Shown: positions 37,951 to 46,489, numbered from the stretch's first letter. The stretch is DNA of 64,000 bases from Winogradskyella thalassocola (GCF_900099995.1 NZ_FNCZ01000004.1:248001-312000), one strand, 5' to 3'. The notes: generated by a model from the sequence alone, not told the origin. Numbers and translations are program-made.

Positions 37951-38164
37951 ATGACACTGAAACATCTTATAAATGAATTGCTTTCAATTTAATTCAAAGA
38001 AAATTATAGTGACTATTATTATTACAATTCTAAACATACTTTGAAGACAAGAATTATTATTGTCTTAAGGACCTCACAACAAGAGTAACTGGGATTTAAT
38101 ATTTAAAACTTTTTTGGTATTACTTGGTTGATTGTCCATGAAAATAAAAGATTTACTATATTAG
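37951..38164 (+). pseudogene. Internally deleted copy of the cassette-associated tyrosine recombinase
   Basis: 37,951-38,134 aligns by eye with the first 215 bp of the intact recombinase at 62,238 (matching runs include AAACATCTTAT, TTCAATTTAATTCAA, AAGAATTATTATTG and GGATTTAATATTTAAAAC), with several small indels. At about 38,135 the match jumps to the last 30 bp (ATGAAAATAAAAGATTTACT against ATGGAAATAAAAGATTTACT) and ends in the same stop codon. About 880 bp, including all catalytic motifs, are gone. What follows the stop (the palindrome and a cassette) is conserved in both loci. Confidence 0.85.
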
Positions 38165-38175
38165 AGTTATAATGT

Positions 38176-38199
38176 GGATATAGACTATAGTGTATATTC
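38176..38199. other. attI-like palindrome, degenerate copy
   Basis: Same 24-bp palindrome as at 63,377-63,400 (half site GGATATAGACTA) with two substitutions, at the same distance after the recombinase stop codon. It is followed by AATT and the cassette end GTTGTAGCCA (38,204-38,213). Proposed primary recombination site of the array. Confidence 0.6.
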
Positions 38200-38222
38200 A
38201 ATTGTTGTAGCCAATTAAAGAA

Positions 38223-38582
38223 ATGAGTACTGAAAATGAAATTTTTATTCCAAATCAAAAAACTCGGAAAAAGTTAGCCGAAAAACTGAATTTGGAATTT
38301 GACGAAAATATGCAAGATTGGGAATGGGAAATATCTGACTCAAATCGAATTGCTGAATTCATAACGGAATATGATAATCGGAATTCTTCACAAGCGGAAA
38401 AAGTAACGCTAATGGAAATTATTCTTGATAGTCTGAACGATATGGAAAAAACAAATAATGAATTTGAAAAACATTTGAATTCTGTTCTTTTACGATTAAA
38501 AAAGAATTCTGAAATTCATAGAGGAATAATTAAATATTGGAAAAATGGAAAATTTGATATTTCTGAACTTCTGAAAAAATAA
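38223..38582 (+). CDS. Cassette gene 1, unknown 119-residue protein
   Basis: MSTENEIFIPNQKTRKKLAE at the start, then an acidic, helical sequence with no recognised domain (WEWEISDSNRIAEFITEYDN, LDSLNDMEKTNNEFEKHLN). Soluble. The whole gene lies between GTTGTAGCCA (38,204-38,213) and its exact complement TGGCTACAAC (38,584-38,593), only 9 nt before the ATG and 1 nt after the stop, so the DNA unit is essentially one gene. No promoter is obvious inside it. Confidence 0.75.
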   Translation: MSTENEIFIPNQKTRKKLAEKLNLEFDENMQDWEWEISDSNRIAEFITEYDNRNSSQAEKVTLMEIILDSLNDMEKTNNEFEKHLNSVLLRLKKNSEIHRGIIKYWKNGKFDISELLKK

Positions 38583-38583
38583 C

Positions 38584-38721
38584 TGGCTACAACACCGTAT
38601 AAAAATAATTGCGGTTTAGTGCTTAATCAAAGGTCGTTGCGTGTTTGTAACGTCTGATTTTCCTTCGGAAAATCCTCGCATACAAACCCGCAACTATTCT
38701 TATACATAAACGTTACCAAAA
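38584..38721. repeat. attC-like cassette junction site 1
   Basis: An imperfect hairpin of 138 nt. Outer left arm AACACCGTATAAAAATAATT-GCGG pairs with the complement of CAACTATTCTTATACATAAA-CGTT; inside, GCGTGTTTG faces ATACAAACCCGC, and the tip is GATTTTCC-TTCG-GAAAATC. The left end TGGCTACAAC belongs to cassette 1, the right end GTTACCAAAA (38,712-38,721) opens cassette 2. A site of the same build lies at 63,793-63,932. Confidence 0.75.
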
Positions 38722-38730
38722 ATATCCAAT

Positions 38731-39288
38731 ATGTACTATAAGTTTAGAGATTTAAAAAATTATAAATATATTTTGGACATTTTTTTAAATCAACGCTTAT
38801 TTTCATCAAGTTTTATAAATTTGAATGACAATTTCGAAGGACAATTCTTTTCTAATAATTTTGGGGAATCAAAAAGAGTCCGTTTAAATCCTAATAAAGA
38901 AAAACATATAAGTATATGCTCTTTTTCTGAGAATTACAAAAGTCATTTAATGTGGTCGCATTATGCAAATGGTCATAGAGGAATAGCCATAGGATTTGAA
39001 ATAGATAAATCGGAATATAAAATTGATAAAGTTGAATATAATGGATTAGGTTCCTTTGAAAATCTTCCTCTAAAAGTTGATGAACTTAAATCAGTATTTT
39101 TAAATAAACTTAATGAATGGAAATACGAAGAAGAGTATCGAATAATTACTGAAAAACAAGATTACATAAAAATTAAAATTAAAAAAGTGATTTTTGGAGC
39201 GGAAACTAAAAATCATGATAAAGAGATTATAAGTAAACTTATTGAATTAGTTGATAATAGGATAATTATAGAAACTTATAAGGGTTAA
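38731..39288 (+). CDS. Cassette gene 2, DUF2971 protein
   Basis: 185 residues. DUF2971 signature elements: YYKFRDL at the start, HISICSFSENYKSHLMWSHYANGHRGIAIGFEI in the middle and EWKYEEEYRII. This family is frequent in mobile and defence-associated DNA; biochemical function not established. Bracketed by GTTACCAAAA (38,712-38,721) and its exact complement TTTTGGTAAC (39,293-39,302). Confidence 0.85.
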   Translation: MYYKFRDLKNYKYILDIFLNQRLFSSSFINLNDNFEGQFFSNNFGESKRVRLNPNKEKHISICSFSENYKSHLMWSHYANGHRGIAIGFEIDKSEYKIDKVEYNGLGSFENLPLKVDELKSVFLNKLNEWKYEEEYRIITEKQDYIKIKIKKVIFGAETKNHDKEIISKLIELVDNRIIIETYKG

Positions 39289-39292
39289 AAAC

Positions 39293-39309
39293 TTTTGGTA
39301 ACACCGTGT
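39293..39309. other. Cassette end and left attachment repeat of the island
   Basis: TTTTGGTAAC closes cassette 2. The overlapping TAACACCGTGT (39,299-39,309) is repeated at 54,279-54,289. Beyond it the sequence no longer resembles a cassette site, and the missing continuation (ATGATTAATTGC) is found right after the copy at 54,289. Confidence 0.65.
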
Positions 39310-39413
39310 TATATTAATAACCTCTTGAAAGTATTGTATTTATTGACTTTAAATAAATAATATTAAAATAGGTACAACATAGGTATAACAACAACCTTTT
39401 ATAATATTTCTAA

Positions 39414-39929
39414 TTATTTACCAGGGAAAATCTTATGAAAAGGGTCGTAAAAAAGTATGTAAATCATACCTACATTACCAATAAAGAAGAATACTCTTGG
39501 CGCTCTATCATTATTTTTATTAGTATACAAACCAAACTCACCGAATTGAGGTAATTGTTCATCTGGTATATAATCTTTTTTAAATATTTTCTTTACAACG
39601 CTTAAGAGATTCTTGTTTGGTCTTATTGTTTTTAAGTGTTCTGTATACGGTAAATTATAAAGAGAATCATCTAAACTACGTTTACATAAATCCTTAATCT
39701 TATTAAAATATATATTGTAATCAGACTTGTTTGGAAATTCCTCACTTTCCGTTTTTAAAAATTCAGGGTTATGAAAGGAATACTCTGGAACATCATCTAT
39801 ATTCAAATAGTCATATGCTATGGATGGTGTTGTTGTCAGAGGAATCGAAAAATTATCACCTAATTGATACTTTAAATCTCTTTCCTCATCCTCAATAAAA
39901 TATTGTATTTCATCAAGTATATTAAGCAT
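39414..39929 (-). CDS. Probable toxin partner of a Panacea antitoxin
   Basis: 171 residues, soluble, no domain I recognise by name. It has an acidic, helical N-terminus (MLNILDEIQYFIEDEERDLK) and a C-terminal beta-rich end with RVFFFIGNVGMIYILFYDPFHKIFPG, resembling a small toxin core. It overlaps the upstream Panacea-domain gene by 8 nt, the arrangement of a toxin-antitoxin operon. Panacea antitoxins are known to pair with many unrelated toxins; that this one is a toxin is inferred from context. Confidence 0.6.
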   Translation of the reverse strand: MLNILDEIQYFIEDEERDLKYQLGDNFSIPLTTTPSIAYDYLNIDDVPEYSFHNPEFLKTESEEFPNKSDYNIYFNKIKDLCKRSLDDSLYNLPYTEHLKTIRPNKNLLSVVKKIFKKDYIPDEQLPQFGEFGLYTNKNNDRAPRVFFFIGNVGMIYILFYDPFHKIFPGK

Positions 39930-40434
39930 TTTTCTTTTTTAAACGAGCTGTATAATAGTTATAAATACTATCAACTGTTATTGTATTTGTAGAACGCTCT
40001 ATTGGTGACAAACCCTCTCTAGCTTCATTCCAAGGACTTTCCTTGTGAGTAAGGAAGACGAGCTTCTCATCAGACATAACCCCATAACTGTCTAAAACAG
40101 CAAACAACAACTTTTGTTGATCTTCTGATAAACTTAATTCTTTAAGTTTTTGAGAAATTTCTTCGGATAATTTTACTTCATCAAAATTATATTTGAAATT
40201 ATCATTTCTGAAAAATTTATCTTTAAAGGTATTATATACAGATCTATATACTGGACCATTTACCCAAGCTTCAGGTAATTCATCAAATAAAGTATACTTG
40301 TCAAATTTTATTATATTCCAAACTTGTACGTAATATAAAAGCTTTTGTAGTTTTAAAGGACTAATGGACATACCCTTATTTTGACAATAAAGTATTATAA
40401 ACTTAACTAGTGATTTTAAATTTTTCGTTACCAT
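39922..40434 (-). CDS. Panacea-domain (DUF4065/SocA-like) antitoxin
   Basis: 170 residues. Characteristic opening KSLVKFIILYCQNKGMSISPLKLQKLLYYVQVWNI, then ELPEAWVNGPVYRSVYNTFKD and a later SYGVMSDEKLVFLTHKESPWNEAREG. This matches the DUF4065 fold used as a chaperone-like antitoxin. First gene of the two-gene operon at the island's left end, a usual place for an addiction module stabilising an integrated element. Confidence 0.85.
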   Translation of the reverse strand: MVTKNLKSLVKFIILYCQNKGMSISPLKLQKLLYYVQVWNIIKFDKYTLFDELPEAWVNGPVYRSVYNTFKDKFFRNDNFKYNFDEVKLSEEISQKLKELSLSEDQQKLLFAVLDSYGVMSDEKLVFLTHKESPWNEAREGLSPIERSTNTITVDSIYNYYTARLKKKNA

Positions 40435-40549
40435 TTTAGAATAATTCGGTGCAAAGTTAGAAAAAACAAACCCATAAATAAAATTATTGAGATTGAGATA
40501 GTTAAATAAAATTGCAAATCGTTTAGTTTATCAATAAACAAGAATTAAA

Positions 40550-40581
40550 AAAACCGTTCCTAAACCAATAGAAACGGTTTT
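40550..40581 (-). terminator. Terminator of the DUF6266 gene
   Basis: AAAACCGTT/AACGGTTTT arms with a 14-nt loop, preceded by an A run that becomes a T run on the minus strand. Confidence 0.65.
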
Positions 40582-40606
40582 CAATATGTATTTAAACTTA
40601 AAGTTA

Positions 40607-41248
40607 TTAAGCTGCCGTACCAGAGCCTAAATACACACTATTTGATACTTGTGTACCATCAGCAGAAACAAACGCCATAAATAGCTCTACTGTGTCTCCT
40701 GCATAGGTATTTGGTATTGTAACCACTTGCGAACCTACAGTTCTATCAGCACCATCCAAAATAGAAATTGATTCTTTTTTACTTGGATTGTAAACCAATA
40801 CCATCGCTTTGTCTGTTACACTTGCGTTGCCTTCTGCCGAGTTATCATCCCAATCAAAACTTACTTGTCCTGCGGTTGCTAAATCGGTTGTGCCATTTAA
40901 TACGCCAGATAAAGGACCTCTACTTAATAAAGCTAAAGAATAATCAATCGTAAAGTTAGGTGCGATACCTCCTACCGCATTATTTAATACATAAGACATT
41001 GCTGCATTAAATTCTGTTTTCTTGGTCGCAAATGACTTATAACCGATTTTGATAAAATCTTTAGTCGCTTGCAAATACTCCAATGTAATAGTAAATTTAT
41101 TACGCTGATTCACTTGTCCCTCTGTTCGAGGATTTGCCACGCTCGATGGCTTAATTCTGATGTAGTCAATACCTTTCCAACTACCTCCAATAATGTTACC
41201 TACTTTTCCTGATAACCCTCCTAAAATACCCTGTGCAATTTTACCCAT
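40607..41248 (-). CDS. DUF6266 family protein
   Basis: 213 residues. The opening MGKIAQGILGGLSGKVGNII and the following KGIDYIRIKPSS are characteristic of DUF6266. A beta-rich C-terminal half (VSFDWDDNSAEGNASVTDKAMVLVYNP) resembles an extracellular or virion-type beta sandwich. No signal peptide. Such genes occur on Bacteroidota mobile elements; function unknown. Confidence 0.8.
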   Translation of the reverse strand: MGKIAQGILGGLSGKVGNIIGGSWKGIDYIRIKPSSVANPRTEGQVNQRNKFTITLEYLQATKDFIKIGYKSFATKKTEFNAAMSYVLNNAVGGIAPNFTIDYSLALLSRGPLSGVLNGTTDLATAGQVSFDWDDNSAEGNASVTDKAMVLVYNPSKKESISILDGADRTVGSQVVTIPNTYAGDTVELFMAFVSADGTQVSNSVYLGSGTAA

Positions 41249-41385
41249 TACTATTTAAATTTAAAATTAATACTCGTTCGGATTTGGTACGGACTTAACA
41301 TTGCTTTTAAACCTTATTTTCGTTACTAATATAACTAATATTGTGCCATATTGTTACGGTTTCAGGCTCTTTAGATGCCTTTGCG

Positions 41386-41826
41386 TTAGGCTTCTTTGCT
41401 TTGCATTATTTTGAAACAATTACGGATATATGCCACCTTTAAAACTGCCATTTTATCAATGACATTTTGAAGCTCTTTTTCCTTTTTACAGATAACAGAA
41501 ACCGCATTAATATGTTTTTGCATCTGATTAGCGATATTATCACTTGATTTTAAACCTTTTTTAAGCGTGCTTCTACAATCATCTATTGAGATAAACGGAA
41601 TAACACTACCTTTTAAATAGTAGGCGTAAAATCCGCCTATTTGCAACATCATCGATAAGTGAAATAATGTGTTTTTTGCTTCTTCGGTTGAAGTTTGCAA
41701 TACAAAACAATTAGGACAAGGATTTGAGAGCGGTTTTCCGCTGTTTAGACCTTTGTTTAGAATAAAAAAATGAGGGTTCGAGTAAGTGCGACCAGATTTG
41801 TGTGTTTTTAGTTCAAAAGTTGACAT
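41386..41826 (-). CDS. Unknown protein, possibly DUF6943
   Basis: 146 residues: ELKTHKSGRTYSNPHFFILN, then a C-x2-C in NPCPNCFVLQTSTEEAKNTLF and a helical C-terminus. The pattern recalls the DUF6943 family found on Bacteroidota islands, an assignment made from memory. Soluble. Alone on the transcript as far as can be seen. Confidence 0.65.
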   Translation of the reverse strand: MSTFELKTHKSGRTYSNPHFFILNKGLNSGKPLSNPCPNCFVLQTSTEEAKNTLFHLSMMLQIGGFYAYYLKGSVIPFISIDDCRSTLKKGLKSSDNIANQMQKHINAVSVICKKEKELQNVIDKMAVLKVAYIRNCFKIMQSKEA

Positions 41827-42007
41827 AGCTATCCAATTTAAAATTGCTTCGCTACGCTTCGCACCATTATTTTTTTTGAAAAGAAAAAAAGATAGCCATA
41901 GTTATTGTGGCGTGGGTAAGGCTGTCAAGGTTTTTGGATAAAAGTTTTTTGAGTTAAAATGTTTAATGAAATAGCAGAAATATTGTAAAAAAAGTTTTAT
42001 TCAAAAC

Positions 42008-42077
42008 CCGTAGGGCTTGACCTTTACTGCCTTGTGCGGCTGGCAGAGGTAGCCACATATATTTGCTACCTTTTTTT
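42008..42077 (+). other. GC-rich structured block ending in a plus-strand terminator
   Basis: CCCGTAGGGCTTGACC at 42,007-42,022 and a short GC-rich run to 42,050 stand out from their AT-rich surroundings. The block ends in AGGTAGC-N11-GCTACCT followed by seven T (42,047-42,077), a good intrinsic terminator on the plus strand although all neighbouring genes are on the minus strand. Could be the end of a small RNA or part of a transfer origin; neither is shown. Confidence 0.4.
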
Positions 42078-42243
42078 ATTTTAATACTAAACCTGTTAAT
42101 ATTACTATAATAACAATCATAACAATTGTGAAGACTTTTGTAGAATAAGAATCATCGCCTTCAGGATTTTCGATTTTATTACCGTTATCATCTATATCGT
42201 GAGGAAAGAATAAATCAAATAAATCTTCAATCATTTTTTTCAT
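42076..42243 (-). CDS. Small membrane protein, 55 residues
   Basis: From ATG 42243: MKKMIEDLFDLFFPHDIDDN, an acidic middle, and a single C-terminal transmembrane helix (FTIVMIVIIVILTGLVLK). Tail-anchored type topology. Too short for usual gene callers; plausible composition. Function unknown. Confidence 0.55.
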   Translation of the reverse strand: MKKMIEDLFDLFFPHDIDDNGNKIENPEGDDSYSTKVFTIVMIVIIVILTGLVLK

Positions 42244-43055
42244 ACCCTAAATATAACTTTTCTGGGGAATTAACACTTAAAAAAATAGGTTTTTGTACGG
42301 TATCGAGCGGTGGATGAAGCGTTTGTATGGGTAGCGTTTTAAATAGTTGTTTGATAAAACAGCATTTAAATAAGCTACTTATACAGGACTTTTAGACAAT
42401 AGCTTATTGCTTTTTTGAGGCACGATAAAAAGTAATGTGCTATGGCGTACTACAAAATATTATAAACCTATTTTTTTATAACCGCTGACTTGGGTGGTGG
42501 GGAAAAGTGGACTTTAATATTTGTTAGCGAAATGAAACAAACAAAGACTTGAGGTAAGGAATACTTGGACTTAACGATGGTTTTGTGCAGTTGAATGAGA
42601 TAACGAATATTATTATCAAATAACGTAATCTTTTAAATGTTCTACTGTTTAATGCTTGTTCAAAATGTGGTTAAAAGTACGGATGTGAGCGGTGGATGAG
42701 CGGATATTTTACATAATAGCAGTTATAGCTACCAAAACATAAGAACACGCCGTAGGCAACCTTTGAAAAGGTTTTTGCTACTATAACTTCTATTATGTAA
42801 CTTAGCTTTGGGTTGGTTTTTTGGCGTAATAGTTGTTTTGAGCGTTGGCAATGGCTCTTTGCTTTTTTATTGTACCAATTTATTACAATAGATACTTTTA
42901 AATAAAACAAGCAATGTGCCATTATAGCGTTGGTTACAAGTATTATGACATAAAACCAACTATGCGGTGGCGCGCGGAACAACACAAAAGACAGAGGATT
43001 TTTGCCTTTTTCGGCAAAAAACTGGGTTTTGGGTTGTGGGGAATTATTTTCGATA
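42244..43055. other. Gene-free part of the island with repeats
   Basis: About 800 bp with no convincing gene. It contains a direct repeat GAGCGGTGGATGA at 42,305-42,317 and 42,687-42,699, each preceded by TACGG and similar flanks, GC-rich patches (GGTGGCGCGCGGAAC at 42,966-42,980), and a hairpin TTTTTGCC/GGCAAAAA at 42,999-43,020. A replication or transfer origin would fit this part of the island but is not demonstrated. Confidence 0.4.
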
Positions 43056-43082
43056 ATAAAAAAACCCCAGATAGTATCTAGG
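43056..43082 (-). terminator. Terminator of the R-M/Abi operon
   Basis: On the minus strand ACCCTAGATA and TATCTGGGGT form a stem followed by TTTTTTT. Confidence 0.6.
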
Positions 43083-43166
43083 GTTGTTTATTTTTTTTAA
43101 GTGCACCATAAATGCTGATGAAGTATAGGACACTAATCTTTTGCAAATATACAAATAAAAAACAAA

Positions 43167-44042
43167 TTAACAGCTATATACATAGCCTAATTTATCTTCT
43201 ATAATTGTTTTTATAGTCTGATTCGCTTTAAATTTATTAAACAATTTGTCCAATTTTATCTCTAATTCTTTTTTTCTATCTAATGATATATATTCCATAA
43301 CATATAATAAAGCTTTTATTGCAGCATCTAAACTATGACTATAATCATTATTAAACTTATACGATGGCATTTCAACTACACCTTCATCAATATGTAAATC
43401 ATAAATCACACCACTATGTGCGCAACTATTTCTGACAAAAACAAGTGTGTCAAGTATGTTTTGAAGTTTTACTGGTTTCTTTATATTGTATTGTGTAGAA
43501 ACTAATTTTCGAACTTCATCATCGATAATATTTTCGTATACTTTTACTATAGAACCAAAAGTGTAGTATTCAAAAGTTTTCCAACAAGGTGCATATTTAT
43601 CGAGAGGATTGTTAACGTGATGTTTATTAATTAATAAATTCTTTTTTTTAAAATTATTGTTGTAGTGCGATTTAATATCTTTTAAGTAGGCAAATGACAT
43701 TATTGTGTTATCTGTGTACCAAATTGGATTGTTATCATAGTTTGTTGAAACCCAATAAATCAAGTTTGTTCTAAAATTTAACTCTAAACGATTTATATAT
43801 TTAATTAATATGTATCTTAAATCAACATCTAAATAATATAAATCTATTACTGTAGAAAATTTAGTGCCAATTTCAAAATTATGTTTCGCATCGACTTCAA
43901 AAGGATACCAATAAAAACCTAAACGATAATAACCAATATCTAATAAATGTTCTTTGATTTTCTCTATATCAAGATCTAATATCATACCTCTTGAGCGAAG
44001 TTTTGCTATTTGCACATCAATGGTAGTTGCTTTTTTACCCAT
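43167..44042 (-). CDS. Abi_2 family abortive-infection protein (HEPN-like)
   Basis: 291 residues. Abi_2 (AbiD/AbiF-type) elements: LRSRGMILDLDIEKIKEHLLDIGYYRLGFYWYPFE at the start, DLYYLDVDLRYILIKYINRLELNFRTNLIYWVS, and the HEPN R-x4-H motif in VFVRNSCAHSGVIYD (about residue 200). HEPN R-x4-H sites cut RNA in related systems. It begins 5 nt after the type III Res stop, so it is co-expressed with the R-M genes and may act as a back-up suicide module. Confidence 0.9.
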   Translation of the reverse strand: MGKKATTIDVQIAKLRSRGMILDLDIEKIKEHLLDIGYYRLGFYWYPFEVDAKHNFEIGTKFSTVIDLYYLDVDLRYILIKYINRLELNFRTNLIYWVSTNYDNNPIWYTDNTIMSFAYLKDIKSHYNNNFKKKNLLINKHHVNNPLDKYAPCWKTFEYYTFGSIVKVYENIIDDEVRKLVSTQYNIKKPVKLQNILDTLVFVRNSCAHSGVIYDLHIDEGVVEMPSYKFNNDYSHSLDAAIKALLYVMEYISLDRKKELEIKLDKLFNKFKANQTIKTIIEDKLGYVYSC

Positions 44043-44047
44043 ATAAT

Positions 44048-46489
44048 TTAAAATATTTCAGAAAATAATTTCCAATGTTGGGTTAATTTGCCTGGTGTAT
44101 AATCGTAATCAAAATTTACTTTATTATCTACTGTATGTTCTTTGAGGTATTTTTCATTATTGAAGTAATACCATTGATTATTTTCTAACACTACTAAACC
44201 ACCAATATATTTACCTCCTTCTTTATTTAAAGCTATCAATTTATTTGCTAAACCTACAGCTCTACCTTCTGGATTTTGTGCTGTATTACCACTTTTAGTA
44301 TCAAATATACCTACTCTGCCATCTTTGAATTTAATTATCCAATCTGGGTAAAATAATGCTTCTTCTTTTTTGCCTGTATTAAAGTATTTTAAACAATAGT
44401 ATTCTTTACCTGCATCACCATTTTTAAACCACCAATCTATTTTATCTTTTTGTTGTTCTAAATAGTTGAGGAATTTTAATTCATTTACCCTACCATTGTA
44501 TTGTTTCTTTAAATAGAAAGGTTGAACTATACTTAATGAAGATGTACCCTCATCTTTGGTTAATTCTGCATAATCATCTGTAAATGTGTACTCTTCTCTA
44601 ATTACAAACAAAGGTGCTTCTCTTTCTTCTATTTCTGTTTTACGTTTTTCTAAAAACGCTTTTTTTATTGGATAATAAGTTTTTAGTGTTTTTGTTAAAG
44701 CTTCTCTGAAAACACTTGATTGCTCTTTATTTAAGTCGTTAATTAATATTCTGTAATACAAGTTACTATCTTGGTCGAATATACTCTTAAACCATACTCT
44801 AAATGCTGATTTTAAAGGCGACCAAGAACGTGAAACGTTTGATACTTTTGCTTCTGTTTCTGTTTGTTCAGTTAGTAATTGATAACAATAAAAATTAAAT
44901 AGTTTTTCTACATCATTTCTTGAAATATCATATTCTTCTTCGTGACCTTTTGTAGTATAATCTAAATTGATTTTATCATAATCTGTAAATACTGCATCAA
45001 CTATTAATTTATTAGTTATAGTAGGATTAATATCTACCCCTTTTGATACAATTTTTTCTCTTATTGTGATGGGATGGTCTTTTTCTTCAACATCAAAAAA
45101 GTTATTAAATGAACTTAAAAAACTCATTTGAAACTTAACTGCGTGACCTAAATCACCATAATCTACTCTAGACACAAAATCTGAATATAATCCTTCAATA
45201 TTTTCAATATCATCCTTTCTTTTTGAAGTATATATGAAAGGTTTGTTGTTTGTGGTTTGATCTGGTATTTCTATATCATTACGCTTGTAATTGGTAAATA
45301 AATAACCTGTTCTTAAATTTGGATTATTTTTATAATCGTCTTTTGAATTTGGCTCTGGCATTCTTAAAATTCTACCAATAGTTTGTGTGTAAAAAGAAGC
45401 TGAATTTATCTCTCTAAACATTACCAAAATATGCGCTCTAGGACAATCCCAACCTGTACCTGCTGCTTGTTTAAATAACATAAAATCCACATCACTTTCG
45501 TTATGAGTAATGAAGTCCATATTTTTTTGCTTTCCATCAAACCATAAAGCTACTTTACGTTCTGTGTCAATACCTTTTTTAGCTAAATAATCTAATACAA
45601 CCGTTTCTTTCGTTTTTTCATTTCTATCACTTGACTTATTGTCATCATTTGGTAATTGAATTAAAACTAAAGGATTAATGTCTTTACCTAATATTTTAAA
45701 TTCATCTTTTAGTACTAACTGTCTTTCAATACCTAATTCAAGTAATAATTCATCTTGGTCTTTATTCGGATATTTTTTTAAGTCTTCCTCTGTTTGTACT
45801 GCAATCTTTTCTTTGATTAAACCTTCAGCAACTACATCATCTCTATTTACTCTAACATAACCTGCAAGACCCTCATCTTCCTCATCTCTATTAGGTATAT
45901 AACTTGGCGTTGCAGATACATTTAAAATCACTTTAGGATTAATAATATCAATTATATTTTGCGCTAAAGTTGTCCTACTACTTATGTGACTTTCATCTAC
46001 AATTAGGATAATTTCTCTATTCTCTTTGTGTGTATTTTCAATTAAATCTTCAAAATAAAAGCCTTGTTCTTTTAATAAGATTTCATCATCAGGTCGTCTC
46101 AATACTCTATTATCGGCACTTGTAGAAACCAACTTTTGCCAATTAATAAATAGAATATCGTTTTTATGAAATTTACCTTGTTTGAAGTCATTAACTGTTA
46201 GTAAACCATTTTCGAGATTTGAATCAAAATACTCTTGAAACTTAACTTTACTTTGCATTGCTAAATCATCTGAAAAAGTAATCCAGATAAAAGCTTTATC
46301 ATAATCCCAATTTGGTAATGCGTTTAAACCGTGTACAAAATTTGACACCATAAAAGTTTTACCACTACCTGTTGGTGATTTAAAAACTAAATGTCTTTGA
46401 GTTTGCGTGTTTTCCCAAAGTCTTATAAAAGTTGATGTTAATTTATCTATTGCTTTCTTCTGAAAGTTTAGTGGACTAAATTTGCTCAT
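44048..46489 (-). CDS. res: Type III restriction enzyme, Res subunit
   Basis: 813 residues. Superfamily 2 helicase with Walker A FKSPTGSGKTFMVSNF, DESH box ILIVDESHISSR, motif III NVSATPSYIPN and motif VI QTIGRILRMPEP. The C-terminal PD-(D/E)xK nuclease is seen in FYPDWIIKFKDGRVGIFDTKSG (about residue 725). Acts with Mod to cut unmodified DNA after translocation. Its ATG overlaps the Mod stop codon by 4 nt (ATGA). A full-length, apparently active gene. Confidence 0.95.
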   Translation of the reverse strand: MSKFSPLNFQKKAIDKLTSTFIRLWENTQTQRHLVFKSPTGSGKTFMVSNFVHGLNALPNWDYDKAFIWITFSDDLAMQSKVKFQEYFDSNLENGLLTVNDFKQGKFHKNDILFINWQKLVSTSADNRVLRRPDDEILLKEQGFYFEDLIENTHKENREIILIVDESHISSRTTLAQNIIDIINPKVILNVSATPSYIPNRDEEDEGLAGYVRVNRDDVVAEGLIKEKIAVQTEEDLKKYPNKDQDELLLELGIERQLVLKDEFKILGKDINPLVLIQLPNDDNKSSDRNEKTKETVVLDYLAKKGIDTERKVALWFDGKQKNMDFITHNESDVDFMLFKQAAGTGWDCPRAHILVMFREINSASFYTQTIGRILRMPEPNSKDDYKNNPNLRTGYLFTNYKRNDIEIPDQTTNNKPFIYTSKRKDDIENIEGLYSDFVSRVDYGDLGHAVKFQMSFLSSFNNFFDVEEKDHPITIREKIVSKGVDINPTITNKLIVDAVFTDYDKINLDYTTKGHEEEYDISRNDVEKLFNFYCYQLLTEQTETEAKVSNVSRSWSPLKSAFRVWFKSIFDQDSNLYYRILINDLNKEQSSVFREALTKTLKTYYPIKKAFLEKRKTEIEEREAPLFVIREEYTFTDDYAELTKDEGTSSLSIVQPFYLKKQYNGRVNELKFLNYLEQQKDKIDWWFKNGDAGKEYYCLKYFNTGKKEEALFYPDWIIKFKDGRVGIFDTKSGNTAQNPEGRAVGLANKLIALNKEGGKYIGGLVVLENNQWYYFNNEKYLKEHTVDNKVNFDYDYTPGKLTQHWKLFSEIF

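Noticed and set aside
38584..38721. Classical integron attC sites
   Set aside because: The core does not fit GTTRRRY (GTTACCA, GTTGTGC, GTTGTAG) and the recombinase resembles XerC/D. I therefore call the sites attC-like only.
42671..42985. Minus-strand reading frame of 104 residues in the gene-free part of the island
   Set aside because: Its composition is unlike a protein (scattered Cys, His, Tyr; no pattern), it covers the repeated GAGCGGTGGATGA block and GC-rich patches, and it has no plausible start context.
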